DNA of 54,811 nucleotides from Syntrophomonadaceae bacterium. Lineage in GTDB: Bacteria > Bacillota > Syntrophomonadia > Syntrophomonadales > Syntrophomonadaceae. The DNA is taken from NCBI GenBank assembly GCA_012729835.1, contig JAAYCK010000149.1:1-54811 (forward strand), written 5' to 3'. A program made the translations under genes and the position numbers. The notes under the pieces are model-generated. The model was given only the letters and a program-made list of their open reading frames with translations. It had not been told where the DNA came from and made no database searches. How positions within the stretch are numbered: position 1 is the stretch's first letter; each line of letters opens with the position of its first letter. Shown here in pieces: positions 46,708 through 54,811 of this stretch.

Positions 46708-46922
46708 TACTGAACACCTCCCTGAACTATCTGGTTTTCTACCAGGAACTGCTGCAAGGTTTGGATTCGGGCTTCGCATGCGCTGATGCCGGCTTCGGTC
46801 ATTTCCCGCAGCTTCTGATCACTGACCGTACGAAAAACAGCCTTTGAAACTGCCAATCCATTGGTCTCCATGCGCAGCAATGAACTTAAGGACAGGATCT
46901 CATTTTGGCTCAGGTTTCTCAT
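46707..46922 (-). CDS. CotF-like small coat protein, first gene of a pair
   Basis: A 71-residue helical protein: LSQNEILSLSSLLRMETN, followed by a second helix (DQKLREMTEAGISACEARIQ). It matches the short partner often paired with a CotF-type protein in Clostridia and probably forms a two-helix hairpin. ATG at 46922 follows AAAGGGGGAAGATC. The stop overlaps the next start by one base. Confidence 0.78.
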   Translation of the reverse strand: MRNLSQNEILSLSSLLRMETNGLAVSKAVFRTVSDQKLREMTEAGISACEARIQTLQQFLVENQIVQGGVQ

Positions 46923-47132
46923 GATCTTCCCCCTTTATGATTTATAGATACTATTGTTTGCCAGCTAGCTCAGATTAATTCAAAAACCTTCGGGCACTAA
47001 TGTGCATAACTAGAGTAACAAAGACACAAGTTACTTTAAGAAATGCATACTACATGAACGTATGACCATGTTTAACGAAGACTAGTTTTCGCTCGAGCTT
47101 TTATCAATAATTTCACAACCGGGGGTGGTCAT

Positions 47133-47846
47133 TTGCCGATATTGCTGGAAGTTGTTTTAAGATCAATAACGGCATTTTTCGTGCTGTTAATCCTGGCAAG
47201 ACTTATGGGTAAAACCCAGATCTCTCAACTTACCTTTTTCGATTACGTAGTTGGAATAACGATTGGATCAATTGCCGCCATCACATCGACTAACGTCAAC
47301 TCACCAATTATAGGTGGATTGATTGCACTTACCCTATGGGCTGCATTAGCCCTGGCTTCGCATGCGTTGGTCCTAAAAAGCATTCCCGCCAGGAAACTGC
47401 TTCAGGGCGAACCTACCGTAGTCATTCGCAATGGCAAGCTGATGGAGGATTCCATGGCCCGTTCACAATACAATGTTGATGAACTGATGCTTCAGCTCAG
47501 ACAGCAAAAGGTATTTGATCTCTCGAAGGTCCAGCAAGCTGTTCTGGAGACCAATGGCAAACTAAGTGTTTTGCTAAAAGCTGATGAGGCAGCCCCTACC
47601 CGCAAGGATTTGCAGATAGATACCAGTTCAATGGGAGGACAGCCAGTCGTTTTAGTGGTAGGCGGAAATATTGCCTATCACCGACTAAAAGAAATGAAAC
47701 TCGATGAAAACTGGCTGATGGAACAGCTGAAGGCCCAAGGAATAAATCGCGTTGATGAAGTGGTGGTAGCACAACTGGGCACCTCTGGTGAGCTATATGT
47801 GGATACCAAAAGCGACTGGGAGTCCGACCAGGTCAGTACATTATAA
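47133..47846 (+). CDS. DUF421 (YetF-family) membrane protein
   Basis: A 237-residue protein. Three N-terminal helices (about 1-85) include RLMGKTQISQLTFFDYVVGITIGSIA in the family-defining order, followed by a cytoplasmic alpha/beta domain (about 90-230) with SQYNVDELMLQLRQQ. DUF421 proteins are abundant in sporulating Firmicutes; YetF and YrbG are examples, and recent work links some to spore membranes or germination. The TTG start at 47133 follows GGGGGTGGTCAT. The catalase-like gene starts 35 nt later on the same strand. Confidence 0.9.
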   Translation: MPILLEVVLRSITAFFVLLILARLMGKTQISQLTFFDYVVGITIGSIAAITSTNVNSPIIGGLIALTLWAALALASHALVLKSIPARKLLQGEPTVVIRNGKLMEDSMARSQYNVDELMLQLRQQKVFDLSKVQQAVLETNGKLSVLLKADEAAPTRKDLQIDTSSMGGQPVVLVVGGNIAYHRLKEMKLDENWLMEQLKAQGINRVDEVVVAQLGTSGELYVDTKSDWESDQVSTL

Positions 47847-47881
47847 ATGCAGGTACGCTCGAACAAAATAGGAGGTATAAG

Positions 47882-48568
47882 ATGTTTAAACACGAAAAAC
47901 AGCTACTACAGGAAGTCAAAGTAGAAAAAATCAATCCAGCTTATGCAGCAATGCTCCACGAACAGCTGGGGGGGCCGCAGGGTGAACTCAAGGCTGGTTT
48001 GCAGTATCTGGCCCAGAGTTTCCGAATCAATGACCCGGTAATCAAGGATATTTTCCTGGATATTGCCACAGAAGAATTCAGTCACATGGAAATGGTTGCT
48101 ACCACCATCAATATGCTCAACGGACACAACCTAGATGCCAACCATGCCTTTGTAGGCGGTATCGAAACCCACGTACTCACCGGTCTGGCACCTTTTTATG
48201 CCAATGCCTCTGGTCATCCCTGGACTGCTGCTTATATAAATGTGACCGGGGACCTACCGGCGGATATCCTGTCCAATATTGCTGCTGAGCAGCGGGCTAA
48301 GGTGGTTTATGAATACCTGTATCGTCAAATCAATGACCGCTATGTAAGAGAGACCATCGACTTCCTGCTCAACCGTGAAGAGGCCCATAACACCATGTTC
48401 CGCGACGTCTTCCAACGTATAGAAGGGACGGGCTCTCTGCAGGATTGGGGTATCGACGAAAACGCACGTAAATTCTTCAATCTTTCAACTCCGGGCAACT
48501 ATGTAGGCCAGGAACTGCACAACCCTCAGCCCCCGTCATTCAATGAACCCCAGAACCCACCCCAATAA
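47882..48568 (+). CDS. CotJC-like manganese catalase family protein
   Basis: A 228-residue ferritin-like protein. Metal-binding residues are visible as Glu35 in GGPQGELKAGL, Glu65 and His68 in ATEEFSHMEM, then Glu in the IAAEQRAK helix and NREEAHNTMF. This four-helix dimanganese motif is shared by CotJC and by clostridial non-haem catalases that decompose hydrogen peroxide in spores. It aligns with B. subtilis CotJC over most of its length but has an extra C-terminal tail of about 35 residues ending in a Pro-rich stretch. ATG at 47882 follows ATAGGAGGTATAAG. A terminator follows. Confidence 0.9.
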   Translation: MFKHEKQLLQEVKVEKINPAYAAMLHEQLGGPQGELKAGLQYLAQSFRINDPVIKDIFLDIATEEFSHMEMVATTINMLNGHNLDANHAFVGGIETHVLTGLAPFYANASGHPWTAAYINVTGDLPADILSNIAAEQRAKVVYEYLYRQINDRYVRETIDFLLNREEAHNTMFRDVFQRIEGTGSLQDWGIDENARKFFNLSTPGNYVGQELHNPQPPSFNEPQNPPQ

Positions 48569-48576
48569 ACTGCTAC

Positions 48577-48610
48577 AAAAATAAACCCGTCTTGCGGCGG
48601 GTTTATTTTT
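48577..48610. terminator. Bidirectional terminator after the catalase-like gene
   Basis: AAAAATAAACCCG and CGGGTTTATTTTT form a perfect stem around TCTTGCGG. It is symmetric, so it can end both this unit and the convergent DUF5661 gene. Confidence 0.9.
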
Positions 48611-48656
48611 GTATACACATTACGTACATCATATTAAGCGTATGGCCTCAGCTGGT

Positions 48657-48929
48657 TTATTTCCCTTCCCAATAAGCCTCCGCTTCCTTTTCCATAACCT
48701 CCAGGCGGGTATAATAGTCAGGAAACTCGTTAAGGTGAGCCAGGGCGATCTTGCCGGTGGTCAGCGCATCGTCATTAGTCACATTGGTATGCGGATCCCG
48801 AGCACCATGTTCCAGCTCGACATCCATTCCCATGCGGTACTGCTCTACATCGAACTTACTCCAGTCGATACCTAGTTTTTCACCGATAGCTTTAGCTTCT
48901 TCTGTGGTAAAGTGCTTTTTCGCGGTCAT
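48657..48929 (-). CDS. DUF5661 family protein
   Basis: A 90-residue soluble protein: an N-terminal EEAKAIGEKLGIDW motif, then the FDVEQYRMGMDVELEHG segment and HTNVTNDDALTTGKIALAHL, and a C-terminal YYTRLEVMEKEAE helix. This matches DUF5661, whose members are small and of unknown function and occur in bacteria and phages. ATG at 48929 follows AAAGGAGAACAGT; the frame upstream is without support. It stands alone between two terminators or promoters. Confidence 0.82.
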   Translation of the reverse strand: MTAKKHFTTEEAKAIGEKLGIDWSKFDVEQYRMGMDVELEHGARDPHTNVTNDDALTTGKIALAHLNEFPDYYTRLEVMEKEAEAYWEGK

Positions 48930-49011
48930 ACTGTTCTCCTTTCCTGGTTTTCCTGTTATTTGTTCCCGGAATTCTATCATATTATTTATCAGATGCCACT
49001 AATAAAGAATT

Positions 49012-50550
49012 CTAATCGGCAGAAGCAGTGCCGCCATGAGCGAACCCGGCAACCAGGTCACGCAGATGATCGGAAGTGTCTACCAGACTCTGGGTCATCT
49101 CAACAATGGTCTGTACCGCACGGGCTTGATCCACGGACAGCGATTTCATGTTCTCCATCCCTACCGAGGACTCTCTGCTAGATCCGGCTATAGACTGGAT
49201 CTGAACGACCACCTCGTCGGTTATAGCCAAATTCTCTTCGTTGATGGCCGAGAGCTCCTGCACCGCTGTATCAATATTCTGTGAACCCTGCTCGATCTGA
49301 GCAAACATCCGCTCAGTACGCTCCAAAGCTGCTACCTGCCGAATATGAGCCTGATTGGCCGATTCTATCTCCTGGGTGGTCTGTTCCATGCTGGACTTCA
49401 TTTTGTTGATCAAAGCAGAGATCTCGGAGGCAGCCGTTCCGGATTCCTCAGCCAGCTTGCGCACCTCTTCGGCTACTACGGCAAATCCCCGTCCGGCCTC
49501 GCCAGCCCGGGCTGCTTCGATGGCAGCGTTGAGAGCTAACAAGTTGGTCTGATTTGCGATACCGGTGATCAAGGACACGATATTCTGTATCTGCTGGGAC
49601 TGTTCGTCCAAGGTGCTGACTGCCGCGCTTACCCCCTTCTGCACCCGATCGCTGTCCTGCATGTTGGTCTCTTGTTCATGCAAAGCCAGTCGCCCTTCCT
49701 CTACTATGCTACGGAAATGGGAAGACTGCTCCGTTACTAATTGCACGTTATCCACTGCGGTATTAAGGGCTGCCAGCATCTGCTTAGCAGAATCCGCAGT
49801 CTTCTCGGCAAATGTCGCACCCTCCATGGCCGCCCGGGATAGGTTAATCATGCCGCTCTTCACGTTCTCAGTGGCATTCCCGGTCTCATTGGCCGAACTG
49901 AGTACCTGCTGCGAGGAAGATAGTATAACATCCGCTCTATCCATGACCCCTGCCGCTACCTGCATCAGGCTCTCGGTCTTTTCGATAGCTTCCTGTTGTC
50001 CGATAACCGCTTTCGTAACCAGTTGACTGCCTGCCCTGGCCGCTATGGCAATGGAAACACCCGAAATAATAAAACAGGTGTAGCGGGTAGTCAGAACTGA
50101 GATCGCTATCTCTTCAGGCATAAAACCCGGGGCTAGAAACAACAAGACGGTATGTACGACCAGGGTAATAATGAAGGCATAAGTGGATATATAGAAATCA
50201 AAATAGATGATACTGATAGCACAAATGGCGAAGAGATTCAGGAAAGCCTCTCCGCGGCTGCTGATAAAGCAATCAAAGAGAAAAATCAATATACTCATGG
50301 AAGTAATGGTCAAATATTTGGTGGCAGGATGATGAGGCATCTTACGAGTAATCCAGTAGGCACCGGTAAATATAACTGCCGACACCAATAATATTGTATT
50401 GATATCGCTGAGGGTCAGATCAGTTGCCTTACCGGTAAATAGCAGGCCGTAAGCAGCCAGATAACCTAATAAAGCTACGACAGCAGTAGCTAACAAGACC
50501 AACTGGTGACTTCGACGCAAGTGTTCAGCATAGGTTTCATTCACAGGCAA
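49012..50550 (-). CDS. Methyl-accepting chemotaxis protein with polytopic sensor
   Basis: A 512-residue chemoreceptor. Residues about 15-190 hold six predicted transmembrane helices with only short loops, so sensing is probably within the membrane. No HAMP domain is visible; a coiled region leads directly to the MA domain. The signalling hairpin is [20 protein letters not shown] followed by [15 protein letters not shown], which contacts CheA and CheW. ATG at 50550 lies behind AAAGGATTTTTGC, a moderate site. No che or flagellar gene is in the window. The output is presumed to be motility control. Confidence 0.93.
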   Translation of the reverse strand: MPVNETYAEHLRRSHQLVLLATAVVALLGYLAAYGLLFTGKATDLTLSDINTILLVSAVIFTGAYWITRKMPHHPATKYLTITSMSILIFLFDCFISSRGEAFLNLFAICAISIIYFDFYISTYAFIITLVVHTVLLFLAPGFMPEEIAISVLTTRYTCFIISGVSIAIAARAGSQLVTKAVIGQQEAIEKTESLMQVAAGVMDRADVILSSSQQVLSSANETGNATENVKSGMINLSRAAMEGATFAEKTADSAKQMLAALNTAVDNVQLVTEQSSHFRSIVEEGRLALHEQETNMQDSDRVQKGVSAAVSTLDEQSQQIQNIVSLITGIANQTNLLALNAAIEAARAGEAGRGFAVVAEEVRKLAEESGTAASEISALINKMKSSMEQTTQEIESANQAHIRQVAALERTERMFAQIEQGSQNIDTAVQELSAINEENLAITDEVVVQIQSIAGSSRESSVGMENMKSLSVDQARAVQTIVEMTQSLVDTSDHLRDLVAGFAHGGTASAD

Positions 50551-51109
50551 AAATCCTTTCTATATGTATTGGATTCAAAAAGTAGAAGGGGGACTGATAC
50601 TTATCTAGCCTTAAGATTGAAGCTTTAATAGTGTTCCCTAAATTAATCACCCCTCTCAAATATGCCGTATAGAACCGAATTGTCTAAAAATTGGCGCAAT
50701 TTACTAACTATAATTGTCTTTCTTTATTATACCAGTAAATATTATTGTAGCACGTAAAATATAAGTTAAAATATTTAAAATTGAAACAAACGCTCAACCT
50801 CCTGGGAAGTAGCTAGTCCTCTCTCCATATATCTTTAATCCCTTTTTTTGTAATTATTGCATAGAAAATCTTGTCGAGTTAGGCCGATTAGCTAAGAAGA
50901 TTTCCACAGGACCAGGGCAGTTATCCCCAGGACCTTTTTAGGGCTTTGCGCTTACATATATATCCACTATTTTAACGGCACCTTGCAGGTTTTTTGCCTA
51001 TATAACGGTAATCCGGCACATTAGTCGTTCTGAAGCGAAAAACCCGTTGCAGCCCAAGAGCGCCTCCGGCTTAACGGGTTTTCCACAGCTCGGTATGCTG
51101 CAACACCAC
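50551..51109. other. Gene-free stretch with DnaA-box-like 9-mers
   Basis: About 560 bp without a supported gene. It is AT-rich near the chemoreceptor start. Near-matches to the DnaA box TTATCCACA occur at 50900-50908, 50921-50929 (TTATCCCCA), 50960-50968 and 51079-51087 (TTTTCCACA). None is perfect. A terminator lies at 51039-51082. Confidence 0.4.
51036..51082 (-). terminator. Terminator of the zinc-ribbon gene
   Basis: AAAACCCGTT (51039-51048) and AACGGGTTTT (51073-51082) form a perfect 10-bp stem. On the minus strand the stem ends in TTTTTCGC. The loop is about 24 nt. Confidence 0.7.
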
Positions 51110-51619
51110 TTAGTGCCGCTTTTTTGCCAATCGTTCTTTCTTTTCGTTTTTATCGGTTATTACCCTAACTTCGCTGACCTTGACTACATCATTCTCCTGG
51201 CTGCTCTCTTCCTCCTCGTCCTCGACCGGCTCTTCATCCTCCCCGCCTGCCGCGTTGTCGGCCGGGGCAGCTTCCCCGCTGTCTTCAGGCGTTTCTTTCG
51301 TAAGCGCTTCTTCCTCAGGCACTGCATCCTCGATCTTTTCTTCTTGCAGTTCTACCTCCTCCGCTATCTCGTCAATTAGCGCAGAGTTTTCCACTGTCTC
51401 GGGCAGAGGTTCGCTCGCCTGGACTGTTTCGACTTCTGCCGCCTGGACCAGCTTCGGGGATTCCATCATTTCCGCGTCATCTGCCTGCCGGCCCGAGCTG
51501 CCGCCGCCCCTGGTCTTCGTCAGCAGGGTGCCGCAATACTTACAGGCCTTGTCTTCTGAAAGAGGAGTCGCCGACCTGCTCCACTCCTTACACGCTTGAC
51601 AATACAGCCAATATGCCAT
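51110..51619 (-). CDS. Zinc-ribbon protein with long acidic tail
   Basis: A 169-residue protein of unknown function. The N-terminus has one zinc ribbon, YCQACKEW then CKYCGTLL (four Cys in two CxxC knuckles). Residues about 40-145 are almost all Glu, Asp, Ala and Pro, a disordered acidic linker. The C-terminus is basic (ITDKNEKKERLAKKRH). ATG at 51619 is preferred, eight bases after AAGGAG, over the ATG two codons upstream. It is a single gene with its own terminator. The charge pattern suggests a nucleic-acid- or protein-binding scaffold, but no function can be assigned. Confidence 0.75.
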   Translation of the reverse strand: MAYWLYCQACKEWSRSATPLSEDKACKYCGTLLTKTRGGGSSGRQADDAEMMESPKLVQAAEVETVQASEPLPETVENSALIDEIAEEVELQEEKIEDAVPEEEALTKETPEDSGEAAPADNAAGGEDEEPVEDEEEESSQENDVVKVSEVRVITDKNEKKERLAKKRH

Positions 51620-51940
51620 ATTCATGTCTCCTTTCCTTATTTCACGCTCAACCATAAAGGTTCCTAACATTTTATGGCACTAGTATTAAGAATGTGACTG
51701 TTTTTATTTGGAAGATAGATACCAAACTGCACCGGCGGCTGCTTTCCCCCAGGCTGCTCCGCGGATCAATGATAAAACATCCTGCAAATTCTTTTCTTTG
51801 TTGGATGTATTCTGCACCTATCTGGTTTATAATTTTAATAACCACCTTACTGTGACACTCGTCCTGCCTGATCATATCAATTAATTCAATTTTATTTAAC
51901 GACCTTGCCCTGGTTTAATTCATCGTTAAGGAGGGGCCCG
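51620..51940. other. Intergenic region without recognisable elements
   Basis: About 320 bp between the zinc-ribbon gene and the first HD-GYP gene, presumably holding promoters for both. A short open frame on the minus strand has no RBS or family pattern. Confidence 0.4.
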
Positions 51941-53047
51941 GTGAAAAGAGTATTGATAGCGGATCTGAAACCCGGCATGCTAGTCGCCAGGACGCTCTTT
52001 GGCGATGATGGAACAGCCCTCTTGCCCAAGAATACTGAGTTATCCGAGCCCGATATCGGGAAGCTCAGGCAGCTTGGCATAGGTTCCATATACATAAAGG
52101 ACAGTTTTGTAGACGCCAATATCCCGGAGGTAGTGACTATAAATGTTTTAGCTAATTTAGCCCAGGATCTGAAAACCTCACTCGCCAATCTTTCCGCTGA
52201 AAAAACCGTCGATATAAACACGCTAAAAATGGGAGCTTCCCAGCTGGTCGACGACATAGGAAAAAATCGCCACCTGCTGCCTAACCTGGAAGACATCCAT
52301 ACCTATGACGATTACCTGTTCTTCCATTCCATAAATGTCGCAATACTTTCAGTTATGACCGGCATATCCCTGGGCCTGCACAAAGGAGACATGGCCGATC
52401 TGGCACTGGGCTCCCTGCTACATGATATAGGCATGATCATGATCGATCCTGCGATACTTAATAACCAGGAAAAACTAACTCCCCAGCAGATAGCAGAAAT
52501 ACAAAAACACCCGGAAATCGGCTTCAACATCCTTCATAATGGCTATGAGGTATCTGCTACAGCCGCCCACATTGCCTACCAGCATCACGAAAGATTTGAC
52601 GGCAGCGGCTATCCCCGCGGATTGCGGGAAAAACAAATCCTGGAACACGCGCGCATCGCCGCCGTCGCCGATACCTATCACGCTATTATAACTGATCACC
52701 CCTACCGCAGGGCCTACTCCTCATCAGAAGCGGTAATGATCATAAAAAAACTGACGGGAACCCATTTCGACCCCGATGTGGTCGAGGCCTTCCTGTCTAA
52801 TATCGCACCCTACCCGGAAGGCAGCATGGTGCTCCTCAATACCGGCAATATAGCCCAGGTTACTATGGTTGATCGCTTACGCCCCGATACTCCCGTTATC
52901 CAGTTGATATGTGATCAAAACGGTCAGATATTGAAGGAGAAATTTGAAATCGATCTAAGACAGCGCAGCGAGGTGGCTATCGCAAGACCTCTCACCAAGA
53001 ATGAGAGTGATCTCATTTCCCGGAGGATCAAGCCGCTCAATACTTGA
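51941..53047 (+). CDS. HD-GYP domain c-di-GMP phosphodiesterase, copy 1
   Basis: A 368-residue protein. The N-terminal part (about 1-110) opens with IADLKPGMLVARTLFGDDG, common to Firmicute HD-GYP proteins. The HD-GYP domain follows (about 120-300): FHSINVA, LLHDIGM with the metal-binding His-Asp, KHPEIGFNIL, and the signature HHERFDGSGYPRGL. It should hydrolyse c-di-GMP. AVADTYHAI has His where most relatives have Asp in YDA. The start is GTG at 51941 behind AAGGAGGGGCCCG. A paralog of the same layout lies 348 bp downstream. Confidence 0.93.
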   Translation: MKRVLIADLKPGMLVARTLFGDDGTALLPKNTELSEPDIGKLRQLGIGSIYIKDSFVDANIPEVVTINVLANLAQDLKTSLANLSAEKTVDINTLKMGASQLVDDIGKNRHLLPNLEDIHTYDDYLFFHSINVAILSVMTGISLGLHKGDMADLALGSLLHDIGMIMIDPAILNNQEKLTPQQIAEIQKHPEIGFNILHNGYEVSATAAHIAYQHHERFDGSGYPRGLREKQILEHARIAAVADTYHAIITDHPYRRAYSSSEAVMIIKKLTGTHFDPDVVEAFLSNIAPYPEGSMVLLNTGNIAQVTMVDRLRPDTPVIQLICDQNGQILKEKFEIDLRQRSEVAIARPLTKNESDLISRRIKPLNT

Positions 53048-53395
53048 TCAAGGAAAACAAGGGGGTTAACCTAGAGAAGGCACGGGGGTGCATCTTTTCC
53101 CGCGAGAGATGAAAAGGGCTCCCCGTGCCGCATATTTAACCGCTGCCCCTACTTCATAAACGCAGTTCGCCACAGGACAACCTCTTCCAATCACACTACC
53201 AAAGACCTAGGTCCCACTCTTATTATTATTTCAGAATATTCAGGACTTTTGTCCGATGTTTTTCGTGCTTTTCTGGATTATACTTTTTATATCCACCTTA
53301 AATTGATAAAAATTATTGAATGTCTTTATGTATTGAGATTTGAAACGTTGGGGGCTGCATTTAAGATTTCTACCGGTATTTAAGGAGGGATTTGG
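53048..53395. other. Intergenic region between HD-GYP paralogs
   Basis: About 350 bp. GGCACGGGG (53079-53087) and CCCCGTGCC (53121-53129) form a 9-bp perfect stem with a 33-nt loop, without a T-run; it may be a terminator-like or regulatory structure. The rest is AT-rich and probably holds the promoter of the second copy. Confidence 0.5.
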
Positions 53396-54529
53396 GTGAG
53401 AAGGGTAGCTATTGAGGACCTTGATTGCGGCATGATCGTGGGGCGCACCGTTTCCGGCGCCGACGGGAGGGCCCTGTTGACCCAGAATATCCAGTTATCA
53501 GAAAATTATATAGAGAAGCTGAAGAATCTCGGTATAGCGTCTATTTACATAAAGGACAGCTTTATGGACATCGATATACCGGAAGTGGTCTCCAGCAAGG
53601 TAATGAACAAGGTGGCTAAAAATCTAAAGACCTCGCTTACCCATCTTTCCTCTCATAAAGCCATTGACGTCAACATCTTGAAAAAAGGTGTATCGCTGCT
53701 CATAGATGATATCATGAGCAATCGCAACCTCCTCATAAATTTGGAAGATATCCACAGCTATAACGATTACCTGTTTTTTCACTCGGTAAATGTCGCCATA
53801 CTATCAATTATGACCGGTATATCGCTGGGCTACCCTGAAGGTGATATGGTTGATCTGGGATTGGGTGCCCTGCTGCATGATATAGGCATGATCATGATCG
53901 ACCCGGCTATAGTCAACAACCTGAACAAGCTGACCCCGGAGCAGATGGCGGAGATAAAAAATCACCCGGAGATAGGGTTCAACATGTTGCGGAACAACCG
54001 GGAAGTATCAGCTACCGCGTCACACATCGCCTATCAACATCATGAACGATTCGACGGAAGCGGTTATCCCCGTAAGCTGATGGGCAAGCAAATACTGGAA
54101 TATGCCAGGATAACTGCCGTGGCCGATACCTATGATGCGATAATAACCGATCACCCTTACCGCAAAGGTTATTCCTCCACCGAGGCTGTCATCTGCATCA
54201 GGAAACTGACTGGCACTCATTTCGATCCCGAGATCGTCGGAGCCTTCCTATCGAATATCGCACTCTACCCGATAGGCAGCATGGTCATGCTCAATACCGG
54301 CCATGTCGCACTCGTAATTACAGCAAACCGCTTGAGCCAGGATAAACCGGTCATCCAGGTGGTATGCGATCAGAACGGCAAGATGGTGAAAAAGTCCTTC
54401 AAGGTCGACCTGAGCCGGACCAGTGAGGTTATCATCTCAAGACCGCTGTCACGTGATGAGACCAATCTCATCTACCATAATATAAAACAGCAGCTGCCCT
54501 CGGAGCAGGGCCAACAGCACGTGGGTTAG
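53396..54529 (+). CDS. HD-GYP domain c-di-GMP phosphodiesterase, copy 2
   Basis: A 377-residue paralog of the 51941-53047 protein, similar from end to end. It has the same N-terminal module (EDLDCGMIVGRTVSGADG), FHSVNVA, LLHDIGM, NHPEIGFNML and HHERFDGSGYPRKL. Here the sequence reads DTYDAIITDHPYR, with the usual Asp. All metal ligands look intact. The start is GTG at 53396 behind AAGGAGGGATTTGG. It ends with a short extra tail (about nine residues). The neighbouring copies are a tandem duplication that has diverged, so different inputs are likely. Confidence 0.93.
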   Translation: MRRVAIEDLDCGMIVGRTVSGADGRALLTQNIQLSENYIEKLKNLGIASIYIKDSFMDIDIPEVVSSKVMNKVAKNLKTSLTHLSSHKAIDVNILKKGVSLLIDDIMSNRNLLINLEDIHSYNDYLFFHSVNVAILSIMTGISLGYPEGDMVDLGLGALLHDIGMIMIDPAIVNNLNKLTPEQMAEIKNHPEIGFNMLRNNREVSATASHIAYQHHERFDGSGYPRKLMGKQILEYARITAVADTYDAIITDHPYRKGYSSTEAVICIRKLTGTHFDPEIVGAFLSNIALYPIGSMVMLNTGHVALVITANRLSQDKPVIQVVCDQNGKMVKKSFKVDLSRTSEVIISRPLSRDETNLIYHNIKQQLPSEQGQQHVG

Positions 54530-54567
54530 AAAAGAAGGGGGTAAAATATAGATTCCTTAGATAAGGC

Positions 54568-54630
54568 AATGGGGACGGTTCTTTCTGCCTCGGTTTTATA
54601 AGAAACGAGGCAGAAAGAACCGTCCCCATT
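54568..54630. repeat. Long near-perfect hairpin element (GGGGACGGTTCTTTCTG type)
   Basis: Two perfect 25-bp arms (54568-54592 and 54606-54630) enclose a 13-nt loop. The arms begin AATGGGGACGGTTC. Similar hairpins are scattered in Clostridia genomes and may be REP- or MITE-like. It lies 39 bp after the second HD-GYP gene and could end its transcript, although no T-run follows. Confidence 0.8.
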
Positions 54631-54669
54631 ATAATACATAATAGTCTTTTTGCATTGCATCCACCAGGA

Positions 54670-54695
54670 AGATTGCTTCGCTATCGCTCGCAATT
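54670..54695. repeat. GATTGC...GCAAT interspersed palindrome, degenerate copy
   Basis: AGATTGCTTCGCTATCGCTC followed by GCAATT resembles the units at 1698-1725 and 15093-15120. A second palindromic stretch, GCGCTGCGCGC, follows. The last 100 bp of the window hold no supported gene. Confidence 0.45.
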
Positions 54696-54811
54696 CTCAC
54701 GCGCTGCGCGCACCACAATAAATGAATACTTCTTGCGGTTCTAATGCATAATTTTACCATGGCACGAGTTCGATTGTCATTGTCACTAAGAGGTCGACTC
54801 GCAATATGAAA

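Noticed and set aside
50860-50895. Sigma-D-like -10 sequence GCCGATTA
   Set aside because: No matching TAAA at the right distance, and no plus-strand gene follows it.
51672-51875. 67-residue minus-strand open frame
   Set aside because: It has no RBS or recognisable sequence and lies in a promoter region.

Overview
The window reads as chromosomal DNA from an endospore-forming, probably anaerobic Firmicute (Clostridia-like). The evidence is a Tlp-type small acid-soluble spore protein gene, a CotF-like pair, a CotJC-like manganese catalase, DUF421 and DUF2512 genes, a perfect CIRCE operator on htpG, a perfect Firmicutes-type Fur box, strong AGGAGG ribosome binding sites and frequent GTG/TTG starts. 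No rRNA, tRNA, CRISPR array, phage or intact transposase was found. Genus cannot be fixed from the sequence alone.

Layout. 0.2-6.8 kb: a mix of nuclease/phosphatase, YaiI/YqxD, a papain-like protease, Mug-type uracil-DNA glycosylase, RecQ and a metallo-beta-lactamase (MBL) fold hydrolase. 7.0-9.8 kb: a Fur-controlled FeoB-like permease without its GTPase domain, then a lactonase-like MBL hydrolase and a HAD nucleotidase. 9.9-15.0 kb, minus strand: an SLH-anchored chagasin-type protease inhibitor, a DMT exporter with a MocR regulator, and a second aminotransferase. 15.3-21 kb: tlp, then a c-di-GMP signalling pair (five-PAS hybrid histidine kinase plus REC-GGDEF). 21.3-28.8 kb: Kef-type antiporter, a two-gene DUF4157/putative-chaperone module, a DUF6544 protein and a UbiA-type prenyltransferase. 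28.9-35.0 kb: htpG, a membrane-anchored unknown, and carB without carA. 35.2-40.9 kb: a 1909-residue SLH/FecR/Ig-like surface protein. 41.2-45.9 kb: a complete cyanophycin cycle (isoaspartyl dipeptidase, cyanophycinase, cyanophycin synthetase). 46-48.9 kb: spore-linked small genes. 49-54.5 kb: a membrane chemoreceptor, a zinc-ribbon acidic protein and two tandem HD-GYP phosphodiesterase paralogs.

How the genes fit together. A REC-GGDEF cyclase and two HD-GYP proteins can make and break c-di-GMP. The cyanophycin cluster encodes polymer synthesis, cleavage to beta-Asp-Arg and dipeptide hydrolysis. The most system-like and least described unit is the DUF4157 metalloprotease-like protein (23942-26569) followed 26 nt later by a small acidic protein with a secretion-chaperone look. 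A secreted effector with its chaperone is a reasonable guess, but no secretion machinery lies in the window.

Intergenic DNA carries several dispersed elements: a roughly 110-bp palindrome-rich repeat present twice in opposite orientation, a 179-bp MITE-like unit with 15-bp terminal repeats, copies of a GATTGCCGCGCTGCG-type palindrome, and a 63-bp near-perfect hairpin near the right end.
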